A stretch of 64,000 nt of DNA, taken from the NCBI GenBank assembly GCA_036323355.1, contig AP028876.1:1-64000 (forward strand). Direction: 5' to 3'. Both the position numbers and the translations under genes were made by a program. Every line of letters starts with the position of its first letter. The first letter of the stretch is position 1. Below are positions 1-7,680 of this stretch, piece after piece. Under the pieces are notes generated by a model. It had not been told where the DNA came from, made no database searches, and worked only from the letters and a program-made list of their open reading frames with translations. The stretch is from Gottschalkiaceae bacterium SANA (GTDB lineage: Bacteria > Bacillota > Clostridia > Tissierellales > GPF-1).

Positions 1-11
1 TCGAAAGTTCT

Positions 12-80
12 TGTGGATAGTTTCCGACACTTGTTGTCGGGATTTTTTTTCCGGTTTTTTGTGAATAAGGGTGTGGATAA
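12..80. promoter_or_regulatory. oriC left part: DnaA boxes upstream of dnaA
   Basis: Three DnaA-box matches on the minus strand precede dnaA. The copies at 60-68 and 72-80 read TTATTCACA and TTATCCACA when reversed and fit TTATNCACA exactly; the copy at 12-20 has one mismatch. Together with the cluster downstream of dnaA this gives the bipartite origin typical of Bacillota, and it also allows dnaA autoregulation. Confidence 0.8.
24..50 (+). terminator. Hairpin with T-run in the dnaA upstream region
   Basis: Stem CCGACA (24-29) pairs with TGTCGG (35-40) over a 5-base loop and is followed by eight Ts at 43-50. It has the form of a rho-independent terminator. It lies inside the DnaA-box region, so it either ends transcription entering from the left or attenuates dnaA. 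Confidence 0.6.
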
Positions 81-100
81 ATGGATCAGGAGGATCTCTA

Positions 101-1426
101 ATGACTCAACAACTTGAAGAATTATGGGGTAAAACCCTTAAACTCATTCAAACAGAAGTAACGGATGTTAGTTACAGCACTTGGTTTGAGCCACTTTTGC
201 CCCTGCGTGTCGAAAATAATCAATTGAAACTCGGCACCAACAACGATTTTGCTAAAAAGATTTTAGAAGATCGGTATCGCCATCTCATTGAAAATGCTTT
301 CAATAAGATTTCAGATCAAGAATGTGAAGTCGTAATCTCCCTAGCTGCTGAGGATCAGGGACCTGAGGCACGACAGCCCCAAGAAGAAAAAGCAATTTCC
401 AATAGTACTCTTAATCCAAAATATACCTTTGATAAATTTGTCATTGGCAATTCCAACCGATTTGCTCATGCAGCGAGTTTAGCCGTTGCAGAAGCGCCTG
501 CTCAAGCCTATAACCCCCTCTTTATCTACGGCGGTGTTGGCTTGGGAAAAACCCATCTTATGCATGCAATCGGCCATTTTATTCTCAAACAAAATCCCAA
601 AATGACCGTCTACTATGTATCTAGCGAAGAGTTTACCAATGAATTGATCAATGCCATCCAGCACGATAAAAATGAAGAATTTCGAAATAAATATCGAAAC
701 GTCGATGTTCTCTTAGTTGATGATGTTCAGTTTATTGCTGGAAAAGAACGGACTCAAGAAGAATTTTTTCATACCTTCAATGCGCTCCATCACGCGGACA
801 AGCAAATTATTTTATCCAGTGACCGCCCACCAAAAGAAATTCCGAAATTAGAAGAGCGAATTCGTTCTCGCTTTGAATGGGGATTGATTGCTGATATTCA
901 GGCACCCGATTTAGAAACACGAATTGCGATTCTACGAAAACGTTCAGAACAAGATCATTTAAAAGTACAATCTAGCGTCTTAAACTTCATCGCCAATCAT
1001 ATTCATTCAAATATTCGTGAATTAGAAGGTGCTTTAACACGTGTTGTTGCTTATGCCTCTCTTACCAATCGAGAAATGACTGATGAATTGGCCGAAGAAG
1101 CATTACGAGATATGATTTCCAAAAAAACAGCAAAAAAAGTAGATACCAATGAAATAAAATCTGTAGTATCCGCATACTATCACATCCGTATGGAAGATTA
1201 TAATTCAAAAAAGCGATCTCGAGCCATCGCTTTTCCACGACAGATTGCTATGTATCTGGTTCGCGACCTAACGGATCTCTCTTTACCTAAGATTGGAGAA
1301 GAGTTCGGCGGCCGTGACCATACAACCGTCATCCATGCATGCGATAAGATTTCTCAGATGATGAAAAACGATCAATCCTTCTCCGCTGAGATTGAAACAT
1401 TGATCGAAAAGATAAAAACTCCATAA
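101..1426 (+). CDS. dnaA: Chromosomal replication initiator protein DnaA
   Basis: DnaA binds DnaA boxes and melts the origin in its ATP form. All four domains are visible: N-terminal helicase/DnaB interaction domain (about 1-80), variable linker (about 80-110), AAA+ domain with Walker A GGVGLGKT near residue 144 and Walker B VDVLLVDD, and a C-terminal DNA-binding domain with the signature [11 protein letters not shown]. The ATG at 101 is preferred because AGGAGG lies at 88-93. The in-frame GTG at 71 has no ribosome binding site and sits inside a DnaA box. The product is 441 residues, normal for the family. It is flanked on both sides by DnaA boxes, so the protein probably regulates its own gene. 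Confidence 0.98.
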   Translation: MTQQLEELWGKTLKLIQTEVTDVSYSTWFEPLLPLRVENNQLKLGTNNDFAKKILEDRYRHLIENAFNKISDQECEVVISLAAEDQGPEARQPQEEKAISNSTLNPKYTFDKFVIGNSNRFAHAASLAVAEAPAQAYNPLFIYGGVGLGKTHLMHAIGHFILKQNPKMTVYYVSSEEFTNELINAIQHDKNEEFRNKYRNVDVLLVDDVQFIAGKERTQEEFFHTFNALHHADKQIILSSDRPPKEIPKLEERIRSRFEWGLIADIQAPDLETRIAILRKRSEQDHLKVQSSVLNFIANHIHSNIRELEGALTRVVAYASLTNREMTDELAEEALRDMISKKTAKKVDTNEIKSVVSAYYHIRMEDYNSKKRSRAIAFPRQIAMYLVRDLTDLSLPKIGEEFGGRDHTTVIHACDKISQMMKNDQSFSAEIETLIEKIKTP

Positions 1427-1428
1427 AC

Positions 1429-1528
1429 TGTGGATAACAAAGGATAGTTTTTACACAGTATAAACATCTTATCCACACCTGTGTTTTGCTTTTTCACTAT
1501 GGTTGATCCACTTATCCACATATTCACA
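1429..1528. promoter_or_regulatory. oriC right part: DnaA-box cluster between dnaA and dnaN
   Basis: Exact TTATCCACA boxes lie at 1429-1437 (minus), 1469-1477 (plus) and 1512-1520 (plus). One-mismatch boxes lie at 1449-1457 (TTTTACACA) and 1520-1528 (ATATTCACA). The last two plus-strand boxes are adjacent and lead directly into the unwinding element. This is the position of the functional origin in Bacillus and relatives. Confidence 0.9.
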
Positions 1529-1572
1529 GGCCTTACTACTATTATTACTCTCTATTTATAATACTTATAAGG
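1529..1572 (+). promoter_or_regulatory. oriC basal unwinding element with DnaA-trios
   Basis: After the boxes there is a short GC-rich GGCC (1529-1532), then five consecutive TAC/TAT triplets at 1534-1548, then an AT-rich stretch to about 1570. This matches the Bacillus subtilis arrangement of DnaA boxes, GC-rich spacer, DnaA-trio and AT-rich duplex unwinding element, with single-strand loading of DnaA on the trios. Confidence 0.75.
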
Positions 1573-1585
1573 GGGCGATCCTTCG

Positions 1586-2686
1586 ATGAAATTCATCATT
1601 GAACGCAGTCAATTAATCAAATCTATCTCTATTGTCCAAAAAGCCATTGCATCAAGAACAACCCTGCCTGTATTAACAGGGATTCTTATTGAAACTGCAG
1701 AAGAATCTTTGATTTTAACAGGAACAGACCTTGAACTAGGCATTCGAACCAAAATTCCAGCAACCATTTATCAAGAAGGACGAGTTGTAATCAATGCACG
1801 TATTTTTGGGGATATCATTCGTAAACTACCTGGGGATGAAGTTGAAATTACCATTGAAGATAATTATCATGTGAATATCGTCAGTGATTTTTCAAACTTT
1901 ACCATTGTGGGTTCAGCAGCAGATGATTATCCACAATTACCAACATTAGAAAGCTTCCAATCCTTTTCGATTCAAACGGATCTGTTGAAAAACATGGTAC
2001 GTCAAACCATCTTTGCAACAGCCAATGATGAAACACGCCCGATCTTAACGGGAGAATTATTGGAAGTTGAAAATGGTGAACTTTCCATGGTTGCCTTGGA
2101 CGCTTATCGTCTTGCTTATAAACATGCTGTTGTCGACACACAAGATCAAGTCAAGGTTGTGATTCCATCAAAAACGTTACAGGAAGTTGTAAAGATTTTG
2201 GGGGATGACGGAGAACCTGTTTTAATTCAAGCATCTTCTCATCATGTTCGTTTTGAATTAGAAGATACTGAGGTGATTTCACGCGTATTGGATGGTCAAT
2301 TTCTTAATTACAAGGATATTATTCAAGGCGATCATCGGCTTCGGGTTAAAGTAAATACACGACTATTTAGAGACTCCATAGAACGCGCTTCCTTATTGGC
2401 CAGAGAGTCACGAAACAATCTAGTGAAATTAGATATTTCGGATAAAGGAATGTGGATTCGTTCCACTTCGGAACTTGGTCATGTTGAAGAGTGTTTGCCC
2501 ATTGAACTAGAAGGTGACGACTTATTGATTGCATTTAGTACAAAATATTTGCTTGATGGTTTGAAAGCCATTGATCAGGATGAAATCTATATGCATTTTG
2601 TTTCTAATGTCAATCCAGGAATTATTCGTCCTGTAAATGACGACTGGTATACCTATCTTGTCTTGCCAGTTCGAATTGCCGATTAA
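1586..2686 (+). CDS. dnaN: DNA polymerase III beta subunit (sliding clamp)
   Basis: This is the ring-shaped processivity clamp that tethers DNA polymerase III to DNA. The 366-residue length and three-domain repeat architecture are typical; the N-terminus (MKFIIERSQLIKSISIVQKA) and the C-terminal LVLPVRI region that forms the protein-binding pocket are characteristic. It follows the origin directly, the standard dnaA-dnaN order. A purine-rich GGGGGCGA precedes the ATG. A strong terminator follows at 2693-2726, so the transcript ends here. Confidence 0.98.
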   Translation: MKFIIERSQLIKSISIVQKAIASRTTLPVLTGILIETAEESLILTGTDLELGIRTKIPATIYQEGRVVINARIFGDIIRKLPGDEVEITIEDNYHVNIVSDFSNFTIVGSAADDYPQLPTLESFQSFSIQTDLLKNMVRQTIFATANDETRPILTGELLEVENGELSMVALDAYRLAYKHAVVDTQDQVKVVIPSKTLQEVVKILGDDGEPVLIQASSHHVRFELEDTEVISRVLDGQFLNYKDIIQGDHRLRVKVNTRLFRDSIERASLLARESRNNLVKLDISDKGMWIRSTSELGHVEECLPIELEGDDLLIAFSTKYLLDGLKAIDQDEIYMHFVSNVNPGIIRPVNDDWYTYLVLPVRIAD

Positions 2687-2692
2687 TTGATT

Positions 2693-2726
2693 CGCCGGAA
2701 TTCATTTGAATTTCGGCGTTTTTTTT
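2693..2726 (+). terminator. Rho-independent terminator after dnaN
   Basis: An 11-bp stem (2693-2703 with 2708-2718, one G-T pair), loop ATTT, then eight Ts. Confidence 0.92.
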
Positions 2727-2736
2727 GGAGGAAAGT

Positions 2737-3348
2737 ATGGAAAAAGAACGTACTTTTGTATTTTGGGGAAATCGCCTCTTTGATTGTATGATCCTTAATT
2801 TTCTTTGGATTCTTACGGTAATCATTAGCTTTGGAATCGCAACAGGAGCCGCTAATATGGCTTTGTTTCATAGCATAAGCAAGGGTATGAAAAAGGATAA
2901 AAGAACGATGCTAGCCTTCTATGTAGAGGGAATAAGAACCTTTTGGAAGCAAGGTACTTATATTTGGGGGATTCAACTCTTAGTTTTCTTTGTTATTTTT
3001 CTTGCAACCAATTATGGATTGATCCTTTTTGGCAATTTAGCCAATTTTATTATTCCATTCTATGGCGTCTTCGCTTTGGAAGTCATTCTTTTAGCTATCT
3101 ATTTCTTTCCCTTGTATATCCGAAAAAAGAAAAGTATTAAAACGGTTATGATTCAGAGTTTTCGTCTTGCACATAGCAATTTATTTCCTTCCTTAATTCT
3201 GCTAGCCAGCATGATTCTTGCCGCTTTTCTTGTAATTCGTGTGCACCTTTCTTTTCTTTACTTTTTACCTAGCATCCTTGCCTGGTGGATTGATTATTGG
3301 GTCAATGAAAGAATTATGCTTAAATATGATCGTATCGAAGAAGTTTAA
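2737..3348 (+). CDS. DUF624 (YesL-like) integral membrane protein
   Basis: About 203 residues with four to five hydrophobic segments (roughly 18-40, 70-95, 100-125, 147-170, 175-190). The N-terminal pattern of an asparagine/leucine-rich first helix followed by GIATGAANMALFHSI resembles the DUF624/YesL family, whose biochemical role is not established; family members often sit near carbohydrate-uptake genes. The start is the ATG at 2737 with GGAGGA at 2727-2732; a TTG at 2725 lies in the terminator T-run and is unlikely. It stands alone between the dnaN terminator and a HAD gene, and nothing nearby explains its job. Confidence 0.7.
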   Translation: MEKERTFVFWGNRLFDCMILNFLWILTVIISFGIATGAANMALFHSISKGMKKDKRTMLAFYVEGIRTFWKQGTYIWGIQLLVFFVIFLATNYGLILFGNLANFIIPFYGVFALEVILLAIYFFPLYIRKKKSIKTVMIQSFRLAHSNLFPSLILLASMILAAFLVIRVHLSFLYFLPSILAWWIDYWVNERIMLKYDRIEEV

Positions 3349-3410
3349 TCCAAGTAAGAGCTTATGTGTATATAATAAGACTGAAGAAGATAGAGAGGGG
3401 AATAGATAGT

Positions 3411-4058
3411 ATGATTCAATGTGTAGTTTTTGATTTAGATGGCACTTTAATTAATACCTTAGAAGATTTGACAGATGCAGCTAATGATGTCCTCAAGGAA
3501 TACGGATATCCAACCCATGATGTCGATGCCATTCAAGCCATGGTTGGTCATGGTGGATTCGCACTCATGAAGCTTGCTTTGCCGGAAGGGAAAAATAGCG
3601 ACTTAGAAACAAAAAACGCATTTGAAAAATTTAAAAGCTCTTATGAAAAACGAATGACCAATAAAACGAAACCCTATGAAGGAATAAAAAAGTTACTTAC
3701 GGAGCTGAAAAATAGAGATATTCCAATTGCTGTTCATACCAATAAGCCACAATTTGCGGCAACAGAGATTGTTAGATATCTTTTTTCTGAGTTTTCTTTT
3801 GTTGATGTGATCGGATATCGATCGGAAGAGACCAAGAAGCCGAATCCTCATTTTACCCTGGAGATTGCAAATAAGGCGGGGGTTGATCCTCAAAATTGCT
3901 TGTTTGTTGGAGATTCCTTCCCTGATTATGAAACCGGGAAAAATGCTGGAATGAAAGTGGTCTTAGTGACATGGGGATTCCGTAACCGCAAACATCTAGC
4001 GCAAAAGAAGGATGCGATTTTGATCGATCATCCGATTGATTTGCTGGCATTTTTATAA
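3411..4058 (+). CDS. HAD-family phosphatase, phosphoglycolate phosphatase-like
   Basis: HAD superfamily subfamily IA hydrolase of 215 residues. Motif I is VFDLDGTL with the nucleophile and acid/base aspartates near residues 7 and 9, a helical cap follows, motif II is the VHTNK region, and motif III/IV is KKPNPHF followed by FVGDSFPD. Such enzymes dephosphorylate small metabolites, often 2-phosphoglycolate arising from DNA repair, but substrate cannot be read from sequence. The ATG at 3411 has GAGGGGAA about 10 bases upstream. A strong terminator follows at 4074-4115, so the gene is probably monocistronic. Confidence 0.85.
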   Translation: MIQCVVFDLDGTLINTLEDLTDAANDVLKEYGYPTHDVDAIQAMVGHGGFALMKLALPEGKNSDLETKNAFEKFKSSYEKRMTNKTKPYEGIKKLLTELKNRDIPIAVHTNKPQFAATEIVRYLFSEFSFVDVIGYRSEETKKPNPHFTLEIANKAGVDPQNCLFVGDSFPDYETGKNAGMKVVLVTWGFRNRKHLAQKKDAILIDHPIDLLAFL

Positions 4059-4073
4059 AAATATAAAAGTATT

Positions 4074-4115
4074 AAAAGAATGGAAAACAAGAAAAATGTT
4101 TTCCATTCTTTTTTT
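4074..4115 (+). terminator. Rho-independent terminator after HAD phosphatase
   Basis: A 14-15 bp A/T-rich stem (4074-4088 with 4098-4112) around a 9-base loop, ending in a T-run. Confidence 0.9.
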
Positions 4116-4192
4116 GTAGTCTGGTTTACAGAACTTATTACGAAAGTGTCATAAGCTATGGATGATCTAAAAAACGAATGGAGGCGAAATCT

Positions 4193-4891
4193 TTGATCAA
4201 ATTAATTGGAGTACTTATTATTGTTATTGGTTTTATTATGAAATTTGACACGATTGCCGTAGTTTTGGTTGCAGGTGTCATAACAGGACTTGTTGGTGGT
4301 TTAGGATTTGTAGAGATCCTTACAATCATTGGTGAAGCATTTATCAAAACGCGTTATATGTCATTATTCTTATTAACTCTTCCAGTAATTGGAATTTTAG
4401 AGCGAAGTGGTTTACGAGAGAGGGCGGCTGATTTAATACGGAGTATGAAGTCCGTAACAACGGGCAAGGTATTAACAACCTATCATATTATTCGTGAATT
4501 AGCGGCGGCATTTTCGCTTCGTTTGGGTGGACATGTTCAGTTTATTCGTCCATTGGTGAACCCAATGGCATATGGTGCGGCTGAGAAAAATTTTGATGAA
4601 GTTGATGAAGAAACAGAAGACATCATCAAAGGTTATGCAGCTGGATCAGAAAACTTGGGTAACTTTTTTGGACAAAATGTATTTGTCGCAGCAGGTGGTG
4701 TTCTTTTGATTGTGGGTACATTGGGAGAATTGGGCGTTGAAGTGACACCGTTAGCGGTATCCAAAGCATCCATTCCAATTGCAATTATTGCTTTGGTTTA
4801 CAGTGCAATTCAAAACTATATGTTGGATCGAAAAATTGCAAAAAAATTAACTCAGAAGAAATCAGGGAAACCTGCAGCGGAGGTGAAGTAA
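4193..4891 (+). CDS. DUF969 family membrane protein, probable 5-oxoproline transporter subunit
   Basis: A hydrophobic protein of 233 residues with about five to six membrane segments and the conserved RLGGHVQFIRPLVNPMAYGA and GYAAGSENLGNFFGQNVF regions. DUF969 is encoded together with DUF979 in many bacteria, usually beside pyroglutamyl peptidase, and the pair is annotated as a 5-oxoproline (pyroglutamate) transporter. Here DUF979 starts immediately after this stop codon. I prefer the TTG at 4193 because GGAGG at 4180-4184 is correctly spaced from it; the in-frame ATG at 4178 overlaps that site and has no ribosome binding site of its own, so it remains an alternative. Confidence 0.85.
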   Translation: MIKLIGVLIIVIGFIMKFDTIAVVLVAGVITGLVGGLGFVEILTIIGEAFIKTRYMSLFLLTLPVIGILERSGLRERAADLIRSMKSVTTGKVLTTYHIIRELAAAFSLRLGGHVQFIRPLVNPMAYGAAEKNFDEVDEETEDIIKGYAAGSENLGNFFGQNVFVAAGGVLLIVGTLGELGVEVTPLAVSKASIPIAIIALVYSAIQNYMLDRKIAKKLTQKKSGKPAAEVK

Positions 4892-5809
4892 ATGAAATCA
4901 TTATTATTAGAGATCTTTTATATTCTTGCCGGTTTGGTTTCGATCATAGCAGCGGTGTATGCCTTGAAAGATGATAAACATCCTCATAGAAAAGAAACAG
5001 CACTATTCTGGTTCTTGTTCGGAGCAATTTTTATCGTTGGAAAATACATACCAGCTCCTATCGTTGGTGCAATGCTTTTATTGATGGGTGTTTTGACAGC
5101 GATGAAACGAGTGACTTTCGGTTCTTTGGCTAATGCGACAGATGATATGCGTCAAAAGTCTGCGAATCGCTTAAAGAACAAAATCTTTGTTCCAGCTTTA
5201 ACAATTGGTGTGATTGCATTCTTTGTCGCACAGGTGTTTAAATCATTGGGCGGTTTGGTTGGTTTAGGTTTTGGTGCTGTTGCCGCAACCCTTATTGCTC
5301 TTGTGATGACCAAAGAAAAACCAAAACAATTTGGCTATGATGGATCTCGTCTTTTGCTTCAAGTTGGATCAGCAAGTATCTTGCCGCAATTGTTGGCAGC
5401 TTTAGGATCTTTATTTGCTGCAGCTGGCGTTGGGGAAGTCATTTCTAGCGGAATTGCCGGTGTCTTGACAGAAGGAAATATTCTTGGCGGCGTCATCGCA
5501 TATTGCGTTGGTATGGCTGTGTTTACTATGATCATGGGAAATGCATTTGCCGCATTCGCGGTAATTACAGCGGGAATTGGCATGCCTTTCGTTTACGCAA
5601 TGGGTGCAAATCCTGCTATTGCAGGTGCTTTGGCATTGACTGCAGGTTATTGTGGAACACTGATGACGCCAATGGCGGCAAACTTTAATGTGGTTCCGGC
5701 AGCCTTGTTAGAAACCAAGAATAAGTATCGTGTAATTATTGCACAGGTACCGATTGCCTTGGCATTATTGGCTACTCATATTGTACTAATGTATGTGTGG
5801 GCATTCTAA
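4892..5809 (+). CDS. DUF979 family membrane protein, probable 5-oxoproline transporter subunit
   Basis: A 305-residue polytopic membrane protein with about eight to nine hydrophobic segments and Gly/Ala-rich helices such as [20 protein letters not shown]; the loop [20 protein letters not shown] is a conserved-looking re-entrant type segment. It is the partner of the preceding DUF969 gene: the start codon directly follows that stop and its GGAGGTGA ribosome binding site lies inside the DUF969 3' end, implying translational coupling. Downstream pcp is 20 bases away in the same operon. The predicted role is import of 5-oxoproline released by peptidase action. This is inferred from family and context. 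Confidence 0.85.
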   Translation: MKSLLLEIFYILAGLVSIIAAVYALKDDKHPHRKETALFWFLFGAIFIVGKYIPAPIVGAMLLLMGVLTAMKRVTFGSLANATDDMRQKSANRLKNKIFVPALTIGVIAFFVAQVFKSLGGLVGLGFGAVAATLIALVMTKEKPKQFGYDGSRLLLQVGSASILPQLLAALGSLFAAAGVGEVISSGIAGVLTEGNILGGVIAYCVGMAVFTMIMGNAFAAFAVITAGIGMPFVYAMGANPAIAGALALTAGYCGTLMTPMAANFNVVPAALLETKNKYRVIIAQVPIALALLATHIVLMYVWAF

Positions 5810-5829
5810 AAAAATCAGGGGGAAGACAA

Positions 5830-6471
5830 ATGAAAGTATTGGTAACAGGTTTTGATCCGTTTGGAGGAGAATCCATTAATCCGGCATATGAAGCGGTAAA
5901 ATTGCTTCCAGAAAAAATTGCCGGCGCGGAAATCATCAAGGTGGAAGTGCCAACCGTTTTTCATAAATCGATTGAAAAATTGAAGCAGAGCATGGAAACG
6001 GAAAAACCAGATATTGTTTTGTGCATTGGGCAAGCGGGAGGTCGTTTTGACTTAACTGTGGAACGTGTAGGAATTAATATTGATGATGCACGGATTCAAG
6101 ACAATGAAGGCAACCAACCCATTGATGAGCCGGTCTTTGGAGATGGAGAACCTGCTTATTTCTCAAACCTGCCAATTAAGGCAATGGTTCATAATGTGAG
6201 GAGTAAGAATTTGATTGCGAGTGTATCAAACACAGCAGGAACCTTTGTATGCAATCATTTGCTTTATGGTTTATTGTATTTGATCAACAAGAGTTTTCCA
6301 GGTACACGCGGTGGGTTTGTTCATGTTCCTTATATTGTGGAGCAGGTGGTAGACAAGAAAAATATGCCATCTATGAGTGTCGAAAATATTGCCATTGGAT
6401 TAGAGGCAATGATTGAGGCCGCTGTTGAAAACCAAGAAGATTTAAAAGTTGCGGAAGGAAAGATTTGTTAG
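5830..6471 (+). CDS. pcp: Pyroglutamyl-peptidase I (pyrrolidone-carboxylate peptidase)
   Basis: A C15-family cysteine peptidase that removes N-terminal pyroglutamate from peptides, releasing 5-oxoproline. It has 213 residues, the usual size. The catalytic triad is readable as Glu78 ([10 protein letters not shown]), Cys141 ([12 protein letters not shown]) and His165 (GGFVHVPYI), with the same mutual spacing as the known Glu81/Cys144/His168 enzyme. The start at 5830 has CAGGGGGAAG upstream. It is cotranscribed with the DUF969/DUF979 transporter genes and probably with the following GGCT-type gene, all of which concern 5-oxoproline. Confidence 0.97.
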   Translation: MKVLVTGFDPFGGESINPAYEAVKLLPEKIAGAEIIKVEVPTVFHKSIEKLKQSMETEKPDIVLCIGQAGGRFDLTVERVGINIDDARIQDNEGNQPIDEPVFGDGEPAYFSNLPIKAMVHNVRSKNLIASVSNTAGTFVCNHLLYGLLYLINKSFPGTRGGFVHVPYIVEQVVDKKNMPSMSVENIAIGLEAMIEAAVENQEDLKVAEGKIC

Positions 6472-6479
6472 GTGAAATG

Positions 6480-6890
6480 ATGGAAAGACCATTTTTTGTA
6501 TATGGATCCTTGATGAAAGGATTTTGGAATGAAGAAAAATATCTAAAGGGAAAAGTGATTCGCCGAGAAGCAGGAGAGACTAACGGGAAACTATATCACA
6601 TTGAAAACAAAGGGTTCCCTGCTTTGATCGAAGGCAGTGAGACTGTTTTTGGTGAAGTGATTTGGGTTAAAAATTTTCCGGAAGTCGTTCGTGAACTAGA
6701 CGAAATGGAGAGCTTTTCTAAATCAGAAGAAGATCGATCGCAGTATCTGCGAGTCATTCAACCTGTTTTACTGGATAATAGAGAGATTGAAGCCTATATC
6801 TATCGCTATAATCCAAAGGCAGAATTGAATCGAGATGATCAATTAATGCCTATTCCCAGTGGAACATGGCGAAAATTTATGAAGAAGTGA
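6480..6890 (+). CDS. Gamma-glutamylcyclotransferase-fold protein (GGCT/AIG2-like)
   Basis: A 136-residue protein with the family signature FFVYGSLMKGF at the N-terminus (the substrate-binding YGSL loop) and a conserved acidic LDEMESF segment corresponding to the catalytic glutamate region. Members convert gamma-glutamyl amines or peptides to 5-oxoproline plus the free amine. The ATG at 6480 follows AGGTGA just after the pcp stop; ATG 6477 and TTG 6465 are weaker alternatives. Its place behind pcp and a probable 5-oxoproline transporter suggests a common metabolite. Exact substrate is unknown. Confidence 0.8.
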   Translation: MERPFFVYGSLMKGFWNEEKYLKGKVIRREAGETNGKLYHIENKGFPALIEGSETVFGEVIWVKNFPEVVRELDEMESFSKSEEDRSQYLRVIQPVLLDNREIEAYIYRYNPKAELNRDDQLMPIPSGTWRKFMKK

Positions 6891-6893
6891 TAT

Positions 6894-6939
6894 AAAGAAC
6901 CCGCCTTTTTGATATACTGTCAAGAAGGAGGGTTCTTTT
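6894..6939 (+). terminator. Inverted repeat: terminator that also covers the next gene's ribosome binding site
   Basis: AAAGAACCCGCC (6894-6905) pairs with GGAGGGTTCTTT (6927-6938), one mismatch, across a 21-base loop. The right arm contains the ribosome binding site of the Crp/Fnr gene that starts at 6940. It can act as a terminator for the 5-oxoproline operon, as a translational block, or both. A GATATACT sequence in the loop resembles a -10 element. Confidence 0.6.
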
Positions 6940-7632
6940 ATGCCGAAGAATGATATGAGAAATATATTATTTGACGAAAACCTGCAACAAGAGATGAGTG
7001 AATTTTATCTGGAAAATTTGGCTCCATTGGGAATTCGACGACGATTCAACAAAGGGGAAATTATTCATCCAGCGAGTGCAGATGAAATATATATTGTTTT
7101 GAGTGGATATTTCAAACAGGTTTTAATTAATCAAAATGGAAAAGAATGTTCTTTATTTCGTTTAAAACGAGGTACGATTTTTGGAGAGATGGATTATTTT
7201 GATGGGACACCGACCATTATGATCACAAAGGTCTTGGAAAATAGTGAAGCAGCATGTGTTTCAAGGGAAATTTTGGAGGAAGTGTTAGAAAAATATCCGA
7301 TCTTATATCGTCACTTTATTCACTCGATTACGCGTAAATATCGTATTTTGATGTTGAAATCGGCCAGAACCATTTTGTTGGATGTAAAAGCGCGAATCAG
7401 TGACACACTTTTAGAGATTACGGCGCAGCATGGCAATGATACGAGGGAACCGTCAACCATTGAATATGTTTACACCCATCAAGAATTGGCTGATGCTGTA
7501 GGCTGTTCTAGAGTGACAATCACCAATGTATTAAAGGAATTAAAAGAAGAAGGCTATATTATCTATGACGGTCGGTGTTTTCGATTATTAGATCCGATAG
7601 GGTTACGGAAATTGACGGATATGTACTGGTAG
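6940..7632 (+). CDS. Crp/Fnr family transcriptional regulator
   Basis: A 230-residue regulator. The N-terminal cyclic-nucleotide-binding-type beta-barrel spans about 20-120 (EIYIVLSGYFKQV, GTIFGEMDYFDG), a long dimerisation helix follows at about 125-160, and a winged helix-turn-helix at about 175-225 contains the recognition helix CSRVTITNVLKELKEEGYI. No cluster of N-terminal cysteines is seen, so it is not an FNR-type iron-sulfur sensor; the ligand is unknown. GAAGGAGG precedes the ATG but is part of an inverted repeat. A terminator separates it from the MATE gene. Targets could be the flanking genes, but no operator is evident. Confidence 0.9.
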   Translation: MPKNDMRNILFDENLQQEMSEFYLENLAPLGIRRRFNKGEIIHPASADEIYIVLSGYFKQVLINQNGKECSLFRLKRGTIFGEMDYFDGTPTIMITKVLENSEAACVSREILEEVLEKYPILYRHFIHSITRKYRILMLKSARTILLDVKARISDTLLEITAQHGNDTREPSTIEYVYTHQELADAVGCSRVTITNVLKELKEEGYIIYDGRCFRLLDPIGLRKLTDMYW

Positions 7633-7634
7633 AA

Positions 7635-7660
7635 AGAAAGCCGAATGGCTTTCTTTTTTT
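7635..7660 (+). terminator. Rho-independent terminator after Crp/Fnr gene
   Basis: Stem GAAAGCC (7636-7642) with GGCTTTC (7647-7653), loop GAAT, then seven Ts. Confidence 0.92.
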
Positions 7661-7680
7661 CACAAGGAAAGGGGTACCAT

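Noticed and set aside
479-664. Minus-strand open frame inside dnaA
   Set aside because: Shadow of the DnaA coding frame without start signals. Similar antisense frames in dnaN, gyrA, gyrB, macB-like and other genes were discarded for the same reason.
4178-4192. ATG at 4178 as the start of the DUF969 gene
   Set aside because: It overlaps the only ribosome binding site, which is correctly spaced for the TTG at 4193. Kept as an alternative, not as the main call.
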